The notes beneath the pieces were generated by a model that worked only from the letters and a program-made list of their open reading frames with translations, was not told the origin of the DNA and searched no databases. A stretch of DNA of 25,957 nucleotides from Ruminococcus sp. UBA1409 (GTDB lineage: Bacteria; Bacillota; Clostridia; Oscillospirales; Ruminococcaceae), in the NCBI GenBank assembly GCA_002305045.1, contig DBPX01000011.1, forward strand, positions 39,606-65,562, written 5' to 3'. Numbering within the stretch: position 1 is the first letter of the stretch; each line of letters begins with the position of its first letter. Of this stretch, positions 16,898 through 24,404 are shown piece by piece. A program made the translations under genes and the position numbers.

Positions 16898-17587
16898 CTA
16901 CTCCTTTTCGTTTTGGAACCTTTCACGGTATTTTGCCATCGACTCGGCAAAAATCTCCCCGTTTGACGGCGGGGTATAGGTTATGCAGTTAGCTCCCGCC
17001 TCTATTGTCTTTGCAATAGTGTCCTCGTTTGGACCGCCGGTGGCGATTATTGCAGCGTCCGGGAAGCTCTCCCTGATTTTTCTAACAAGCTCGGGAGTTT
17101 TCACCGAGGCGGCGACATTAAGAATATCTGCGCCGGCGTCAAGCCTTGCCCTTATGTCCTGATTCTCGGAGACTATCGTAGCCACCACAGGAATCTCCAC
17201 CTTCTTTTTTATCTCGGCTATCAGGTCTGGCTTGATGGGAGCGTTTACCACGACTCCAAAGGCTCCGTAGTTCTCGGCTGCCTGAGCAAGCCTTATCACC
17301 CTTTCGCCGCCGGTAAGACCCCCTCCGACTCCTACGAACACAGGAGCGTCAGACACCGAGATTATTGCCTGAGATATGACGGGCTGCGGAGTAAAGGGGT
17401 AGACGGCTATAACGGCGTCTGCGTTTATGTTCTTTATTATGGCGACATCGGTGGAGAATACAAGTGATTTTATCCTCCTGCCGAAGATGACCATTCCGCT
17501 GCACCTGTAGATGCTGTCCGGCAGGTTGATGGAGTGGCTTCTTAGCGTTCCATGATATGTAGGGATGTTTTTCTGATTGCTCTGCAT
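16898..17587 (-). CDS. Conserved TIM-barrel phosphate-binding protein, function unknown (often annotated hydrolase)
   Basis: The 229-residue protein looks like a beta/alpha barrel of the ribulose-phosphate/thiamine-phosphate-synthase type. Repeated strand ends are visible: SLVFSTDVAIIKNINADAVIAV, APVFVGVGGGLTGG, GAFGVVVNAPI, IPVVATIVSEN, GADILNVAAS, and ATGGPNEDTIAKTIEAGANCITY near the C-terminus, the last resembling a phosphate-binding site. I cannot assign a substrate; the hydrolase label seen for relatives is not supported by a catalytic motif. The ATG at 17587 has AGGAGG at good spacing; a TTG ten codons upstream is less likely. It is first in the run with rsmD and coaD and has a clear promoter. 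Confidence 0.85.
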   Translation of the reverse strand: MQSNQKNIPTYHGTLRSHSINLPDSIYRCSGMVIFGRRIKSLVFSTDVAIIKNINADAVIAVYPFTPQPVISQAIISVSDAPVFVGVGGGLTGGERVIRLAQAAENYGAFGVVVNAPIKPDLIAEIKKKVEIPVVATIVSENQDIRARLDAGADILNVAASVKTPELVRKIRESFPDAAIIATGGPNEDTIAKTIEAGANCITYTPPSNGEIFAESMAKYRERFQNEKE

Positions 17588-17652
17588 TTTAAATCCTCCT
17601 AGGCCGACGCCGTCCAAGAGCAGGGCGGCAGCAAAAAAACCTATTCTAAGAG

Positions 17653-17681
17653 ATTATACTCTATAAAATATCGTTTGTCTA
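17653..17681 (-). promoter_or_regulatory. SigA promoter upstream of the TIM-barrel gene, rsmD and coaD
   Basis: On the minus strand TAGACA (17681-17676) and TATAAT (17658-17653) are separated by 17 bases. The transcript would start near 17646 and have a leader of about 60 nt with a run of seven T. It separates this group from uvrC, which ends 65 bases upstream. Confidence 0.8.
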
Positions 17682-17745
17682 CACAAAAATCGTCAAATGG
17701 CGGATAATTCTACAAAGCTTAATAAAATCCTGCTGTCAAAAAGCC

Positions 17746-19596
17746 CTATTTTAGCTGTTCTATAAATAAATCCCTGACCATTTTTGCTTTTTCTGCGCTG
17801 ATTTTCATGACCGCCGAGATTTCCTCAAGCCCAGCCTGCCTAAGAGCCTCCTTTGTGCCGAATGCCCTAAGAAGGTCTGCCGCCTTTTTAGGACCGATTC
17901 CGGGAATCCTTGTAAGCTCGCTCTCCATAAGACGGGAGGACCGCTTCGAGGCCTGGAAGGTGATGGTGTACCTGTGGACCTCGTCCTGAAGCCTTGTCAG
18001 AAGCGAGAAAACGGCTCTTGACCTTGAAATCTCAAGCTCCTCCCCAGAAGAGCTGACAACCGCCCTTGTGTGATGCCTTTTGTCCTTTACAAGACCGAAA
18101 AGCGGAACCTTGATTCCAAGCTCCTCAAGAACGGGAGCCACCGCAAAGACATGCCCCTTGCCTCCGTCCAAGAAGATGAGGTCGGGGAGCCGCTTGAACC
18201 CCTCGTCGGTGCAGTCCTCGCTCAGATACTCCGAGAATCTTCTTTTTATGACCTCTCTCATGCTTGAGTAGTCGTCCTGAGCGTAAACGGTTTTTATGTT
18301 AAATTTCTTGTAGTATTTCCTGGCAAATCTTCCGCCCTCCATCACCACCATGCCGCCGACCATGTCGCTGGAGGCAAGATTTGAGATGTCGTAGCACTCG
18401 ATATAGCCCGGCGTTTTCCTAAGCCCGAGAAGCCCTCCCAGCTCCTCTAGGGTCATAAGCTCCTTACTCGACCTTCCCGTCTGCAAGGAGAGCTGCTCGA
18501 CTGCGTTCTGCCTTGCAAGCATTACAAGGCTGTGAAGCTCGCCCCTTTTGGGATTGAGAAGGCTAACCTGACTGCCGGACTTTTCGCTTAGAAACCTTTT
18601 TATGTCGGCTTCGCTGGGGAGCTCGGCATCGATGTATATGCTTGCCGGAATTTTGGACGCCGAGCTGTAATACTGGATTAAAAACTCCTCCCTTGCCAAG
18701 AGCTCGTCACCTATTTCGCCTAGGAAGAAATCCGCCTTGTCGCTGAGCCTCCCGCCCCTGTAGGAGAGCAGGCTTGCACAGCTCAGCGAGCCGCTTTTCG
18801 CCATTCCCACGATGTCGCAGTCGGGGATGCTCCTATCGTATATCTTCTGGGTCTCACCGGCTCTTTTTATGGCTGCGATTCTGTCTCTTAGTATGGCTGC
18901 CTTTTCAAATTCCATCCTCTCGGACAGCTCGAGCATCCTCTTTGTCATGGACTCCACGCTCATTCCGCTGCCCGACTTTATATACTCCACCGCCTGGTCT
19001 ATTATCTCACGGTAGTCGCTCTGGGACATACAGCCACGGCACAGCCCTATGCACCGCTTTATCTGGTAGTTGAGGCAGGGACGCTCCTTCTTAAAGTCTC
19101 TCGGAAAGACCTTTTTGCAGGTGGGGAGCATAAACACACGGTTTACCTCCTCGACGGTCTGGCTGGAGGTAAGACCGCTGGTGTACGGACCAATAAAGCA
19201 GCCGGGCCCCTTTTTTTGAAGCTCCCTTGTAATCCTAGGATAAGGCTCGTCCGAGATTTTTATATAGGAGTAGCCCTTGTCGTCCTTTAGCAGGATGTTG
19301 TACTTTGGCTGGTGCTGCTTGATAAGGGACGCCTCCAAAACAAATGCCTCGTACTCCGAGGAGGTGACGATAAACTCGTAGTCATACACATTTGTGACCA
19401 TCTTAGCAACCTTGGGAAGATGGTCGTTGTCGTGAAAATAGGTCGACACACGGTTTCTTAGGTTTTTAGCCTTGCCGATATAAATTATTCTCCCGGCCTT
19501 ATTTTTCATGATGTAGCAGCCGGGAGAGGTGGTAAGACGGAGAGTCTTTTCCCTTAGATATTCAAGCCTCGGGTTATCCCTTGGGGTTACTCTCAT
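17746..19596 (-). CDS. uvrC: Excinuclease ABC subunit C
   Basis: The 616-residue protein has the full UvrC layout. The GIY-YIG nuclease (about 24-100) has GCYIMKNKAGRIIYIGKAKNLRNRV for the 3' incision. A Cys cluster follows (LPTCKKVFPRDFKKERPC...CIGLCRGC, about 153-190), positioned like the reported Fe-S ligands. The UVR domain (about 205-240) has MEFEKAAILRDRI and binds UvrB. The RNase H-like nuclease has ECYDISNLAS and DLIFLDGGKGH for the 5' incision, and helix-hairpin-helix motifs (LTRIPGIGPKKAADLLRAFG) end the protein. It cuts both sides of DNA lesions in nucleotide excision repair. The ATG has AAAAGGAGA; it lies 22 bases after the prolyl isomerase gene. Confidence 0.98.
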   Translation of the reverse strand: MRVTPRDNPRLEYLREKTLRLTTSPGCYIMKNKAGRIIYIGKAKNLRNRVSTYFHDNDHLPKVAKMVTNVYDYEFIVTSSEYEAFVLEASLIKQHQPKYNILLKDDKGYSYIKISDEPYPRITRELQKKGPGCFIGPYTSGLTSSQTVEEVNRVFMLPTCKKVFPRDFKKERPCLNYQIKRCIGLCRGCMSQSDYREIIDQAVEYIKSGSGMSVESMTKRMLELSERMEFEKAAILRDRIAAIKRAGETQKIYDRSIPDCDIVGMAKSGSLSCASLLSYRGGRLSDKADFFLGEIGDELLAREEFLIQYYSSASKIPASIYIDAELPSEADIKRFLSEKSGSQVSLLNPKRGELHSLVMLARQNAVEQLSLQTGRSSKELMTLEELGGLLGLRKTPGYIECYDISNLASSDMVGGMVVMEGGRFARKYYKKFNIKTVYAQDDYSSMREVIKRRFSEYLSEDCTDEGFKRLPDLIFLDGGKGHVFAVAPVLEELGIKVPLFGLVKDKRHHTRAVVSSSGEELEISRSRAVFSLLTRLQDEVHRYTITFQASKRSSRLMESELTRIPGIGPKKAADLLRAFGTKEALRQAGLEEISAVMKISAEKAKMVRDLFIEQLK

Positions 19597-19618
19597 AAAA
19601 GCGGTCTCCTTTTGACGC

Positions 19619-20095
19619 TCAGTCCTGGTCGAGGGTTATTCTCTTTATCCTCTGGGGAACGACAGGTCTGTCGTTGTAGTCGGTCTTACAGGAGGCGATT
19701 TCGTCGACGGCCTCCATGCCCTCCGTCACCCTTCCGAAGGCGGCATACTGCCCGTCAAGGTACAAAGAATCCCTCTGGACGATGAAAAACTGCGAGGAGG
19801 CGGAGTTTGGCTCGTTTGTCCTTGCCATCGAGACGGTGCCTCTTTTGTGCTTTATTGTGTTGTTTACGCCGTTGGCACGGAACTCGCCACGGATGGTATT
19901 CTCCGAGCCGCCCATTCCCGTGCCGGTCGGGTCTCCTCCCTGAATCATAAAGCCGTCTATCACCCTGTGGAAGATAAGACCGTCGTAAAATCCCTGCCCG
20001 ACAAGCTCCTTGAAGTTTTCAACAGTCATGGGAGCGTCCTTTGGGCACAGCTCGAATTTAATCTTCTTTCCGTTTTCCATTTCAATCGTGACCAT
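19619..20095 (-). CDS. Cyclophilin-type peptidyl-prolyl cis-trans isomerase
   Basis: The 158-residue protein has the cyclophilin core: LIFHRVIDGFMIQGGDPTGTG with the catalytic Arg, SMARTNEPNSASSQFFIV with the Gln/Phe of the active site, and YAAFGRVTEGMEAVDEI. There is no signal peptide, so it should act in the cytoplasm, speeding proline isomerisation during protein folding. It begins MVTIEMENGKKIKFELCPKDAPMTVENF, like other clostridial single-domain cyclophilins. The ATG follows GGAAGG. It lies 20 bases after the lipoprotein gene and 22 before uvrC and is probably transcribed from the promoter at 21023-21051. Confidence 0.96.
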   Translation of the reverse strand: MVTIEMENGKKIKFELCPKDAPMTVENFKELVGQGFYDGLIFHRVIDGFMIQGGDPTGTGMGGSENTIRGEFRANGVNNTIKHKRGTVSMARTNEPNSASSQFFIVQRDSLYLDGQYAAFGRVTEGMEAVDEIASCKTDYNDRPVVPQRIKRITLDQD

Positions 20096-20115
20096 CCTGA
20101 TGCCTTCCTTTCGTT

Positions 20116-20934
20116 TTACATTATGTCCTCCGGCTGGATAAGAGTAAGTCCCTGAGGCAGGGTAAGGTCCATCCCGGAGGTATCGCCTTCGATAATCTCA
20201 AAGATATAGTAGTTGAATGAGCCGAACTCGCTTACATCGGCAACCGTGACCCCGCCGTCCGGCGAGAAGGTCCAGGTGGATTTGAGGCGGCTTCCGTGGG
20301 CGTTCACCGAGTAGACCTCGGTGGTCGTGCCGTCCTCTGCGACGGTGATGTCCTCAAGGGTGTAGTTTTCCTGACCGAAGCCGAAGCCAAGCTCCTCGCT
20401 GTCATCCTTAGGATATGAGTAGTAGGTGCTTTCCTCGGTGTCTATCACGGTGACAATTCCGCCGTCTATAATTATTTTCTGATGACCGTTGATGTATACT
20501 GCGCTCTCGCCGTCGACATAATACTCCCTTTCGATGCTTGAAGCCTCCTCGGCGTCGTATGAAAGAGCCTCTATCAGCTTAGCGTGCACCTTGTCGGAGT
20601 TTAAAAGCTCCATGCACTCCATAGCCATAAGATAGCTTACGGTAGGCTGCTCATCCTCGCCGTCAGGCTCCTTCTGTGAGTCCTCGATAGATGCCTCGGC
20701 CTGCTCTGTCAGCTCCTGAGGCAAAGAGGAATCCTGACTCATAGACTCGGACGGCTGTGCGCTGTCATAAGACGGCTCTGTACTAGGCTCGCTGTCAGGC
20801 TGATGGCTGACCGTGTTGTTCGGTATGCCGTTTTGAGAGCCGCCCGGGCTATTCTCGCCGGTCTGACAGGAGCAGAGCATCAAAAAAACCGTCATCAGAG
20901 CCAGCCCGGCGCCTAAAAATCTCGCTTTAATCAT
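20116..20934 (-). CDS. Predicted lipoprotein, function unknown
   Basis: The 272-residue product has a lipoprotein signal peptide (MIKAR, a hydrophobic core, then lipobox LCSC with Cys23). A long Ser/Pro/Glu/Gln-rich linker (about 25-95) is followed by a compact domain (about 97-272) with many short beta-type stretches, such as REYYVDGESAVYING, KIIIDGGIVTVIDTEESTYYSY and LKSTWTFSPDGGVTVADVS. This may be a LolA/LppX-like half barrel, but that is a guess from strand pattern only. It should sit on the outer face of the membrane. The ATG at 20934 is set by the signal peptide. The ribosome binding site AAAGGAGG is 28 bases away and is separated from the ATG by a perfect hairpin (see separate entry). 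It heads the unit with the isomerase and uvrC. Confidence 0.85.
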   Translation of the reverse strand: MIKARFLGAGLALMTVFLMLCSCQTGENSPGGSQNGIPNNTVSHQPDSEPSTEPSYDSAQPSESMSQDSSLPQELTEQAEASIEDSQKEPDGEDEQPTVSYLMAMECMELLNSDKVHAKLIEALSYDAEEASSIEREYYVDGESAVYINGHQKIIIDGGIVTVIDTEESTYYSYPKDDSEELGFGFGQENYTLEDITVAEDGTTTEVYSVNAHGSRLKSTWTFSPDGGVTVADVSEFGSFNYYIFEIIEGDTSGMDLTLPQGLTLIQPEDIM

Positions 20935-20970
20935 ATCATAGCTGCTTTTGCAAACGCAAAAGCCTCCTTT
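20935..20970 (-). promoter_or_regulatory. Hairpin between ribosome binding site and start codon of the lipoprotein gene
   Basis: On the minus strand AAAGGAGG (20970-20963) is followed by a perfect eight-pair hairpin, GCTTTTGC (20963-20956), loop GTTT, GCAAAAGC (20951-20944), and then nine bases to the ATG. Linear spacing is 28 bases, far beyond the usual 5-10, but folding brings it to about nine. The hairpin shares one G with the ribosome binding site. A minimal ATG-ATA-TGA frame overlaps the true start. Confidence 0.7.
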
Positions 20971-21022
20971 CCCAAGCTTAAAATTATCGCATTATTCTGC
21001 CGGCAGACGCCGACCCTATGCT

Positions 21023-21051
21023 ATTATACACTATTATTTCCTATATTTCAA
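21023..21051 (-). promoter_or_regulatory. SigA promoter of the lipoprotein-isomerase-uvrC unit
   Basis: On the minus strand TTGAAA (21051-21046) and TATAAT (21028-21023) are separated by 17 bases. The start should be near 21016, giving a leader of about 80 nt that ends in the hairpin before the lipoprotein start. The remaining 21052-21139 lies upstream of spoVAD. Confidence 0.88.
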
Positions 21052-21139
21052 GTGCCGGAGGACGGTAATCGTGGGAGTATAATCGGCTGACTTCTGCATA
21101 GAATACCCTGCAAAGAAATATTTAAAACGAGGGTCTGTC

Positions 21140-22153
21140 ATGTCTAAACGAGCGGGAGAGTCTACAATCTTCCTTGAAAATAATGTAATGATATCCTCCT
21201 TTGCCGCCTCGGGAGGCAAAAACGAGGCGAAGGGTCCCTTCGGGGACTGCTACGACTACAAGGACGCAGACGACCTATTCGGTCAGAGCTGCTTTGAGGA
21301 CGCCGAAAGTGCAATGCAGAGCCTAACCCTGAAAATAGCTCTTGAAAAGCGGGGGATAGAGGCGTCAGGGCTTTCGTTTATACTCGGCGGAGATCTTTTG
21401 AACCAGTGCATAGGTACCACCTTCGCCCTTGCCGACTTCAAGGCTCCCTTTATCGGTCTGTACGGAGCCTGCTCCACCATCTCGGAGGGTCTTATGCTCG
21501 CGTCGCTGCTTGTCGACTCGGGAGCCGGGGACAGGGCAGCGGCGATAACCTCCTCGCACTACTGCACGGCGGAGAGGCAGTACCGCTTTCCGCTCAACTA
21601 CGGAGGACAGCGCACCCCGACCTCACAGTGGACGGCTACTGCCAGCGGAGCCTTAATTTTGGAGAGGGGAAAGACTCCTCCGTTTGTGAGGGCAGTCACC
21701 GTCGGAAGAATATGCGACAAGGGGATAATCGACGCAAACAACATGGGCGCCGCAATGGCTCCTGCGGCTCACTGGGTGATAAAAACCTTTTTAAGCGACG
21801 CAAAAATGTCCCCGCAGGACTTCGACCTTATAGTCACCGGGGACCTTGGAAGAGTAGGCTCAAAAATACTCTGCGAGCTTTTGCTTCGGGACGGCATAGA
21901 CATCCTTGACAGGCATTTTGACTGCGGAGCCAGCCTCTATGGGGAGGAGCAGGACTCACACTCGGGAGCGTCCGGCTGCGGCTGTGCGGCGGGACTTCTG
22001 TGCGGTCATTTTCTTCCGAGACTAAAATCCGGAGAGCTTAAAAACATCCTTTTTGCGGCTACCGGCGCTCTTTTGTCGCCGACCTCGTCGCAGCAGGGAA
22101 AGAGCATCCCCGGGATATCGCATCTTTGCTGGCTCAGCTCGGAAGCCGGCTGA
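21140..22153 (+). CDS. spoVAD: Stage V sporulation protein AD
   Basis: The 337-residue protein matches SpoVAD, a thiolase-fold protein that binds dipicolinic acid and is needed for its uptake into the developing spore. Family blocks are visible: FGDCYDYKDADDLFGQ, FEDAESAMQ, GGDLLNQCIGTTFALAD, GLYGACSTISEGL (with Cys111 at the thiolase-like site), SSHYCTAERQYRFPLNYGGQRTPTSQWTATASGA and GDLGRVGSKI. It acts with SpoVA membrane proteins at the inner forespore membrane. The ATG has GAGGG upstream. Sporulation-type control is expected; GCATA at 21096-21100 could be a SigG -35 box, but the -10 region is poor. A spoVAC gene normally precedes spoVAD and is absent here. Confidence 0.96.
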   Translation: MSKRAGESTIFLENNVMISSFAASGGKNEAKGPFGDCYDYKDADDLFGQSCFEDAESAMQSLTLKIALEKRGIEASGLSFILGGDLLNQCIGTTFALADFKAPFIGLYGACSTISEGLMLASLLVDSGAGDRAAAITSSHYCTAERQYRFPLNYGGQRTPTSQWTATASGALILERGKTPPFVRAVTVGRICDKGIIDANNMGAAMAPAAHWVIKTFLSDAKMSPQDFDLIVTGDLGRVGSKILCELLLRDGIDILDRHFDCGASLYGEEQDSHSGASGCGCAAGLLCGHFLPRLKSGELKNILFAATGALLSPTSSQQGKSIPGISHLCWLSSEAG

Positions 22154-22167
22154 AGGGAGGGTTATAG

Positions 22168-22527
22168 GTGAGCTTTTTATACGCATTTTTTGTGGGAGGG
22201 CTTTTGTGCCTTATCGCCCAGCTTCTTATAGACTATACAAGCCTTACCCCTGCCAGAATACTCTGCTCATATGTAGTGGCAGGAGTTGTTTTGGAGGCTC
22301 TTGGGCTGTACGGCTGGATATTTGACCTTGCGGGAGCAGGGATATCCGTCCCTCTTACAGGCTTTGGCAGCCTTCTTGCCACCGGCGTCAGGGAGGCTGT
22401 TAACGAAAAGGGGCTTCTGGGAGTGTTCACGGGAGGTATAGCCGCCTGCTCAGCAGGAATAAGCGGAGCGCTGGTGCTCTCCCTTCTGGCGGCGCTGATC
22501 TTCAGACCCAAGCCAAAGGAGCTGTAG
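22168..22527 (+). CDS. spoVAE: Stage V sporulation protein AE (small membrane subunit)
   Basis: The 119-residue protein is very hydrophobic, with about four membrane segments: residues 3-22, 30-50, 60-75 (weaker) and 85-112. It begins MSFLYAFFVGGLLCLIAQLLIDYT, typical of SpoVAE (the SpoVAEb form). With SpoVAC and SpoVAD it takes part in dipicolinic acid movement into and out of spores. The start is GTG at 22168 with GGGAGG seven bases upstream, 14 bases after spoVAD, so the two form an operon. A strong terminator follows at 22606. Confidence 0.95.
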   Translation: MSFLYAFFVGGLLCLIAQLLIDYTSLTPARILCSYVVAGVVLEALGLYGWIFDLAGAGISVPLTGFGSLLATGVREAVNEKGLLGVFTGGIAACSAGISGALVLSLLAALIFRPKPKEL

Positions 22528-22605
22528 CCGTTAAAATCCCGGAATATTAACCGTGACAGCGGCTTTGTCCTTAGACGGGCGGTCAAGAAGCGCCCTAAAT
22601 ATGAT

Positions 22606-22642
22606 AATACCACCGTATCGTTTGGATACAGTGGTATTTTTC
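22606..22642 (+). terminator. Terminator between spoVAE and the convergent MATE gene
   Basis: On the plus strand AATACCAC (22606-22613) pairs with GTGGTATT (22631-22638), and inside it GTATC pairs with GATAC around a GTTTG loop, with one mismatch between. TTTTT follows. It lies 79 bases after spoVAE and 24 bases after the end of the MATE gene on the other strand; on the minus strand it is followed by a weaker AT-rich tract, so it may serve both. Confidence 0.9.
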
Positions 22643-22665
22643 GTTACAGTATCGGGGAGGAAAGC

Positions 22666-24069
22666 CTAACAGGCTCCCTCTGCCTTTGCCTTTTTCAGGA
22701 TTTTTCCGAACATTATCACAAACAAAACGGTGTGGACTATAGCCGCAAGTCCCCAAGAGATGGGATAGGACAAAAACAGCACGGTAAGGGATTTTTCAGG
22801 GTCGAAGCCGACGGACTGCTTATAGCTTGCAAAGTAGGTGTATATCCACAGAATCCTGAAGCCGCATACGCAGGCGATAGTAACTATAGTCGGCAGGATG
22901 GAGTGACCGATTCCCCTTAAAAGTCCGACCATTGTGTCCATCATTCCGCACAGGAAGTAGGTGTAAAGTATCACCGACATCCTGACGATTCCGAAGGCTA
23001 TCTCCTCGCTCTTGTCGGTGTAGATGGAAAGAAGCTGAGTGTCAAACTGCATGAACAAAAGACCCATGCTAAGCCCTATCGCAGTGACTATGCCCATGCA
23101 CTCAAGGGCGATGGCCTTGATTCTTTTGTAGCTCCTTGCGCCGTAGTTCTGGCTGGTAAAGGTGATGGCAGCCTGATATACCGAGTTCATAGCCATGTAG
23201 ACAAAGCCCTCGATGTTGGCTCCTGCTCCGCTTCCAGCCATTGCGGCGTCTCCGAAGAAGTTAATGGAGGACTGGATTATTACATTTGATACTGAGAATA
23301 TCGAGCCTTGGATTCCGGCGGGGAGTCCTACCGAGATTATGTTTAAAAGCTTATCCTTATGTATTCTAATCTTCTTTATCTCAAGCCTTATCGGACCGTC
23401 CGAGTGCATAAGGCTGATTACAATGAGGACTGCGGAGACGGCTTGGGAGATAATTGTAGCAAGAGCGACTCCGGCAACATCCATCGAGAATACTATTACG
23501 AATACCAGGTTCAAAACAACATTGATGATTCCCGAGACGGTAAGATAGTACAGCGGACGCTTTGTATCCCCGACAGCTCTTAGCACCGCAGCGCCGAAGT
23601 TGTAAAGCATATTAAAGGGCATACCTGCAAAGTATATCCTGACATAAAGCGAGGAAAGTCCGATTACATTCTCCGGGGAGTCCATAAGCTCCAGGATATT
23701 TCTTGCGGTTATCACTCCGAAGATTCCCACAACGATGCCGCAGACAATCGCTACGGCTATAGAGGTGTGGACGGCCTCGCTGACATCCTTTGAGCTTCCC
23801 GCACCGTAATGCCTAGCAACGACCACGCTGGTTCCCACAGAAAGCCCCATGAATACATTGACTATGAGATTTATAAGCGCTCCTGTCGAGCTGACGGCGG
23901 CAAGCGAGGCGTCGCTGCCCCATCTGCCGACGACCACGATGTCGGCTGCGTTGTATAAAAGCTGCAAGGTCCCCATTATGAGCAGGGGAATTGTGAATCT
24001 TATTATCTTGGGGAAGATGGAGCCTTTTGTCATGTCCATGCTTCCGCCGTGTAAGCTTAGTCTTTTCAA
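22666..24069 (-). CDS. MATE family multidrug/metabolite efflux transporter
   Basis: The protein of about 467 residues has twelve predicted membrane segments in two halves. It carries the MATE N-terminal pattern MDMTKGSIFPKIIRFTIPLL...LYNAADIVVVGRWGSDASLAAVSS, and AVLRAVGDTKRPLYYL in the first half matched by GLLRGIGHSILPTIV in the second. Such proteins export cationic compounds or metabolites by Na+ or H+ antiport; the substrate cannot be read from sequence. The start is uncertain. The TTG at 24069 has GAGG at eight bases and gives MKRLSLHGGSMDM; an ATG at 24039 (MDMTKG) has only a weak site; a further TTG lies at 24075. It is transcribed alone and converges on spoVAE. Confidence 0.93.
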   Translation of the reverse strand: MKRLSLHGGSMDMTKGSIFPKIIRFTIPLLIMGTLQLLYNAADIVVVGRWGSDASLAAVSSTGALINLIVNVFMGLSVGTSVVVARHYGAGSSKDVSEAVHTSIAVAIVCGIVVGIFGVITARNILELMDSPENVIGLSSLYVRIYFAGMPFNMLYNFGAAVLRAVGDTKRPLYYLTVSGIINVVLNLVFVIVFSMDVAGVALATIISQAVSAVLIVISLMHSDGPIRLEIKKIRIHKDKLLNIISVGLPAGIQGSIFSVSNVIIQSSINFFGDAAMAGSGAGANIEGFVYMAMNSVYQAAITFTSQNYGARSYKRIKAIALECMGIVTAIGLSMGLLFMQFDTQLLSIYTDKSEEIAFGIVRMSVILYTYFLCGMMDTMVGLLRGIGHSILPTIVTIACVCGFRILWIYTYFASYKQSVGFDPEKSLTVLFLSYPISWGLAAIVHTVLFVIMFGKILKKAKAEGAC

Positions 24070-24117
24070 TGCCAATACCTCAATATTAAATGTAATAGCT
24101 GCTCAAGGCGCAAGAAC

Positions 24118-24146
24118 AGTTTACTACGACATTCTGCTTTTTTCAA
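24118..24146 (-). promoter_or_regulatory. Probable SigA promoter of the MATE gene
   Basis: On the minus strand TTGAAA (24146-24141) and TAAACT (24123-24118) are separated by 17 bases, about 50 bases before the gene. The -10 box matches consensus at four of six positions. Confidence 0.55.
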
Positions 24147-24303
24147 CAGGTTTGCCGAGTTTCTAACTTAATGTCAAAATATCCGCTGTTATCCTCTAAA
24201 AATCGGGCATTATGCCTATTGGCGGTTTAAATCCTTGAATCGCACTCGCTTTGCCTAAGGTCAAGGCGTTTTGAGTCGTATTAAAGTATTTTTCCTATGA
24301 CTA

Positions 24304-24332
24304 TTGACATATTGGCGGATATAGCTTATACT
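24304..24332 (+). promoter_or_regulatory. SigA promoter of the GH-like gene
   Basis: On the plus strand TTGACA (24304-24309) and TATACT (24327-24332) are separated by 17 bases. Transcription should start near 24339, giving a leader of about 65 nt. Between this promoter and the MATE promoter (24147-24303) I see no gene and no clear structure. Confidence 0.88.
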
Positions 24333-24338
24333 TTCGGT

Positions 24339-24370
24339 AAGGAGGCCATGCCTCCATGCTAAAATATTAA
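24339..24370 (+). promoter_or_regulatory. 5'-end hairpin and four-codon frame in the GH-like gene leader
   Basis: Just at the predicted transcript start, AAGGAGG (24339-24345) lies in the hairpin GGAGGC-CAT-GCCTCC (24341-24355). It is followed at once by the frame ATG-CTA-AAA-TAT-TAA (24356-24370). The hairpin hides the AAGGAGG and could be a simple 5' stabilising stem. A role for the four-residue frame is only a possibility. Confidence 0.35.
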
Positions 24371-24404
24371 ACCTGTAATTATTATATGAAAGGACGGCAT
24401 TAAG

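Noticed and set aside
21034..21219. A 61-codon minus-strand frame between the lipoprotein gene and spoVAD
   Set aside because: It overlaps the start of spoVAD and the promoter at 21023-21051 and has no ribosome binding site.
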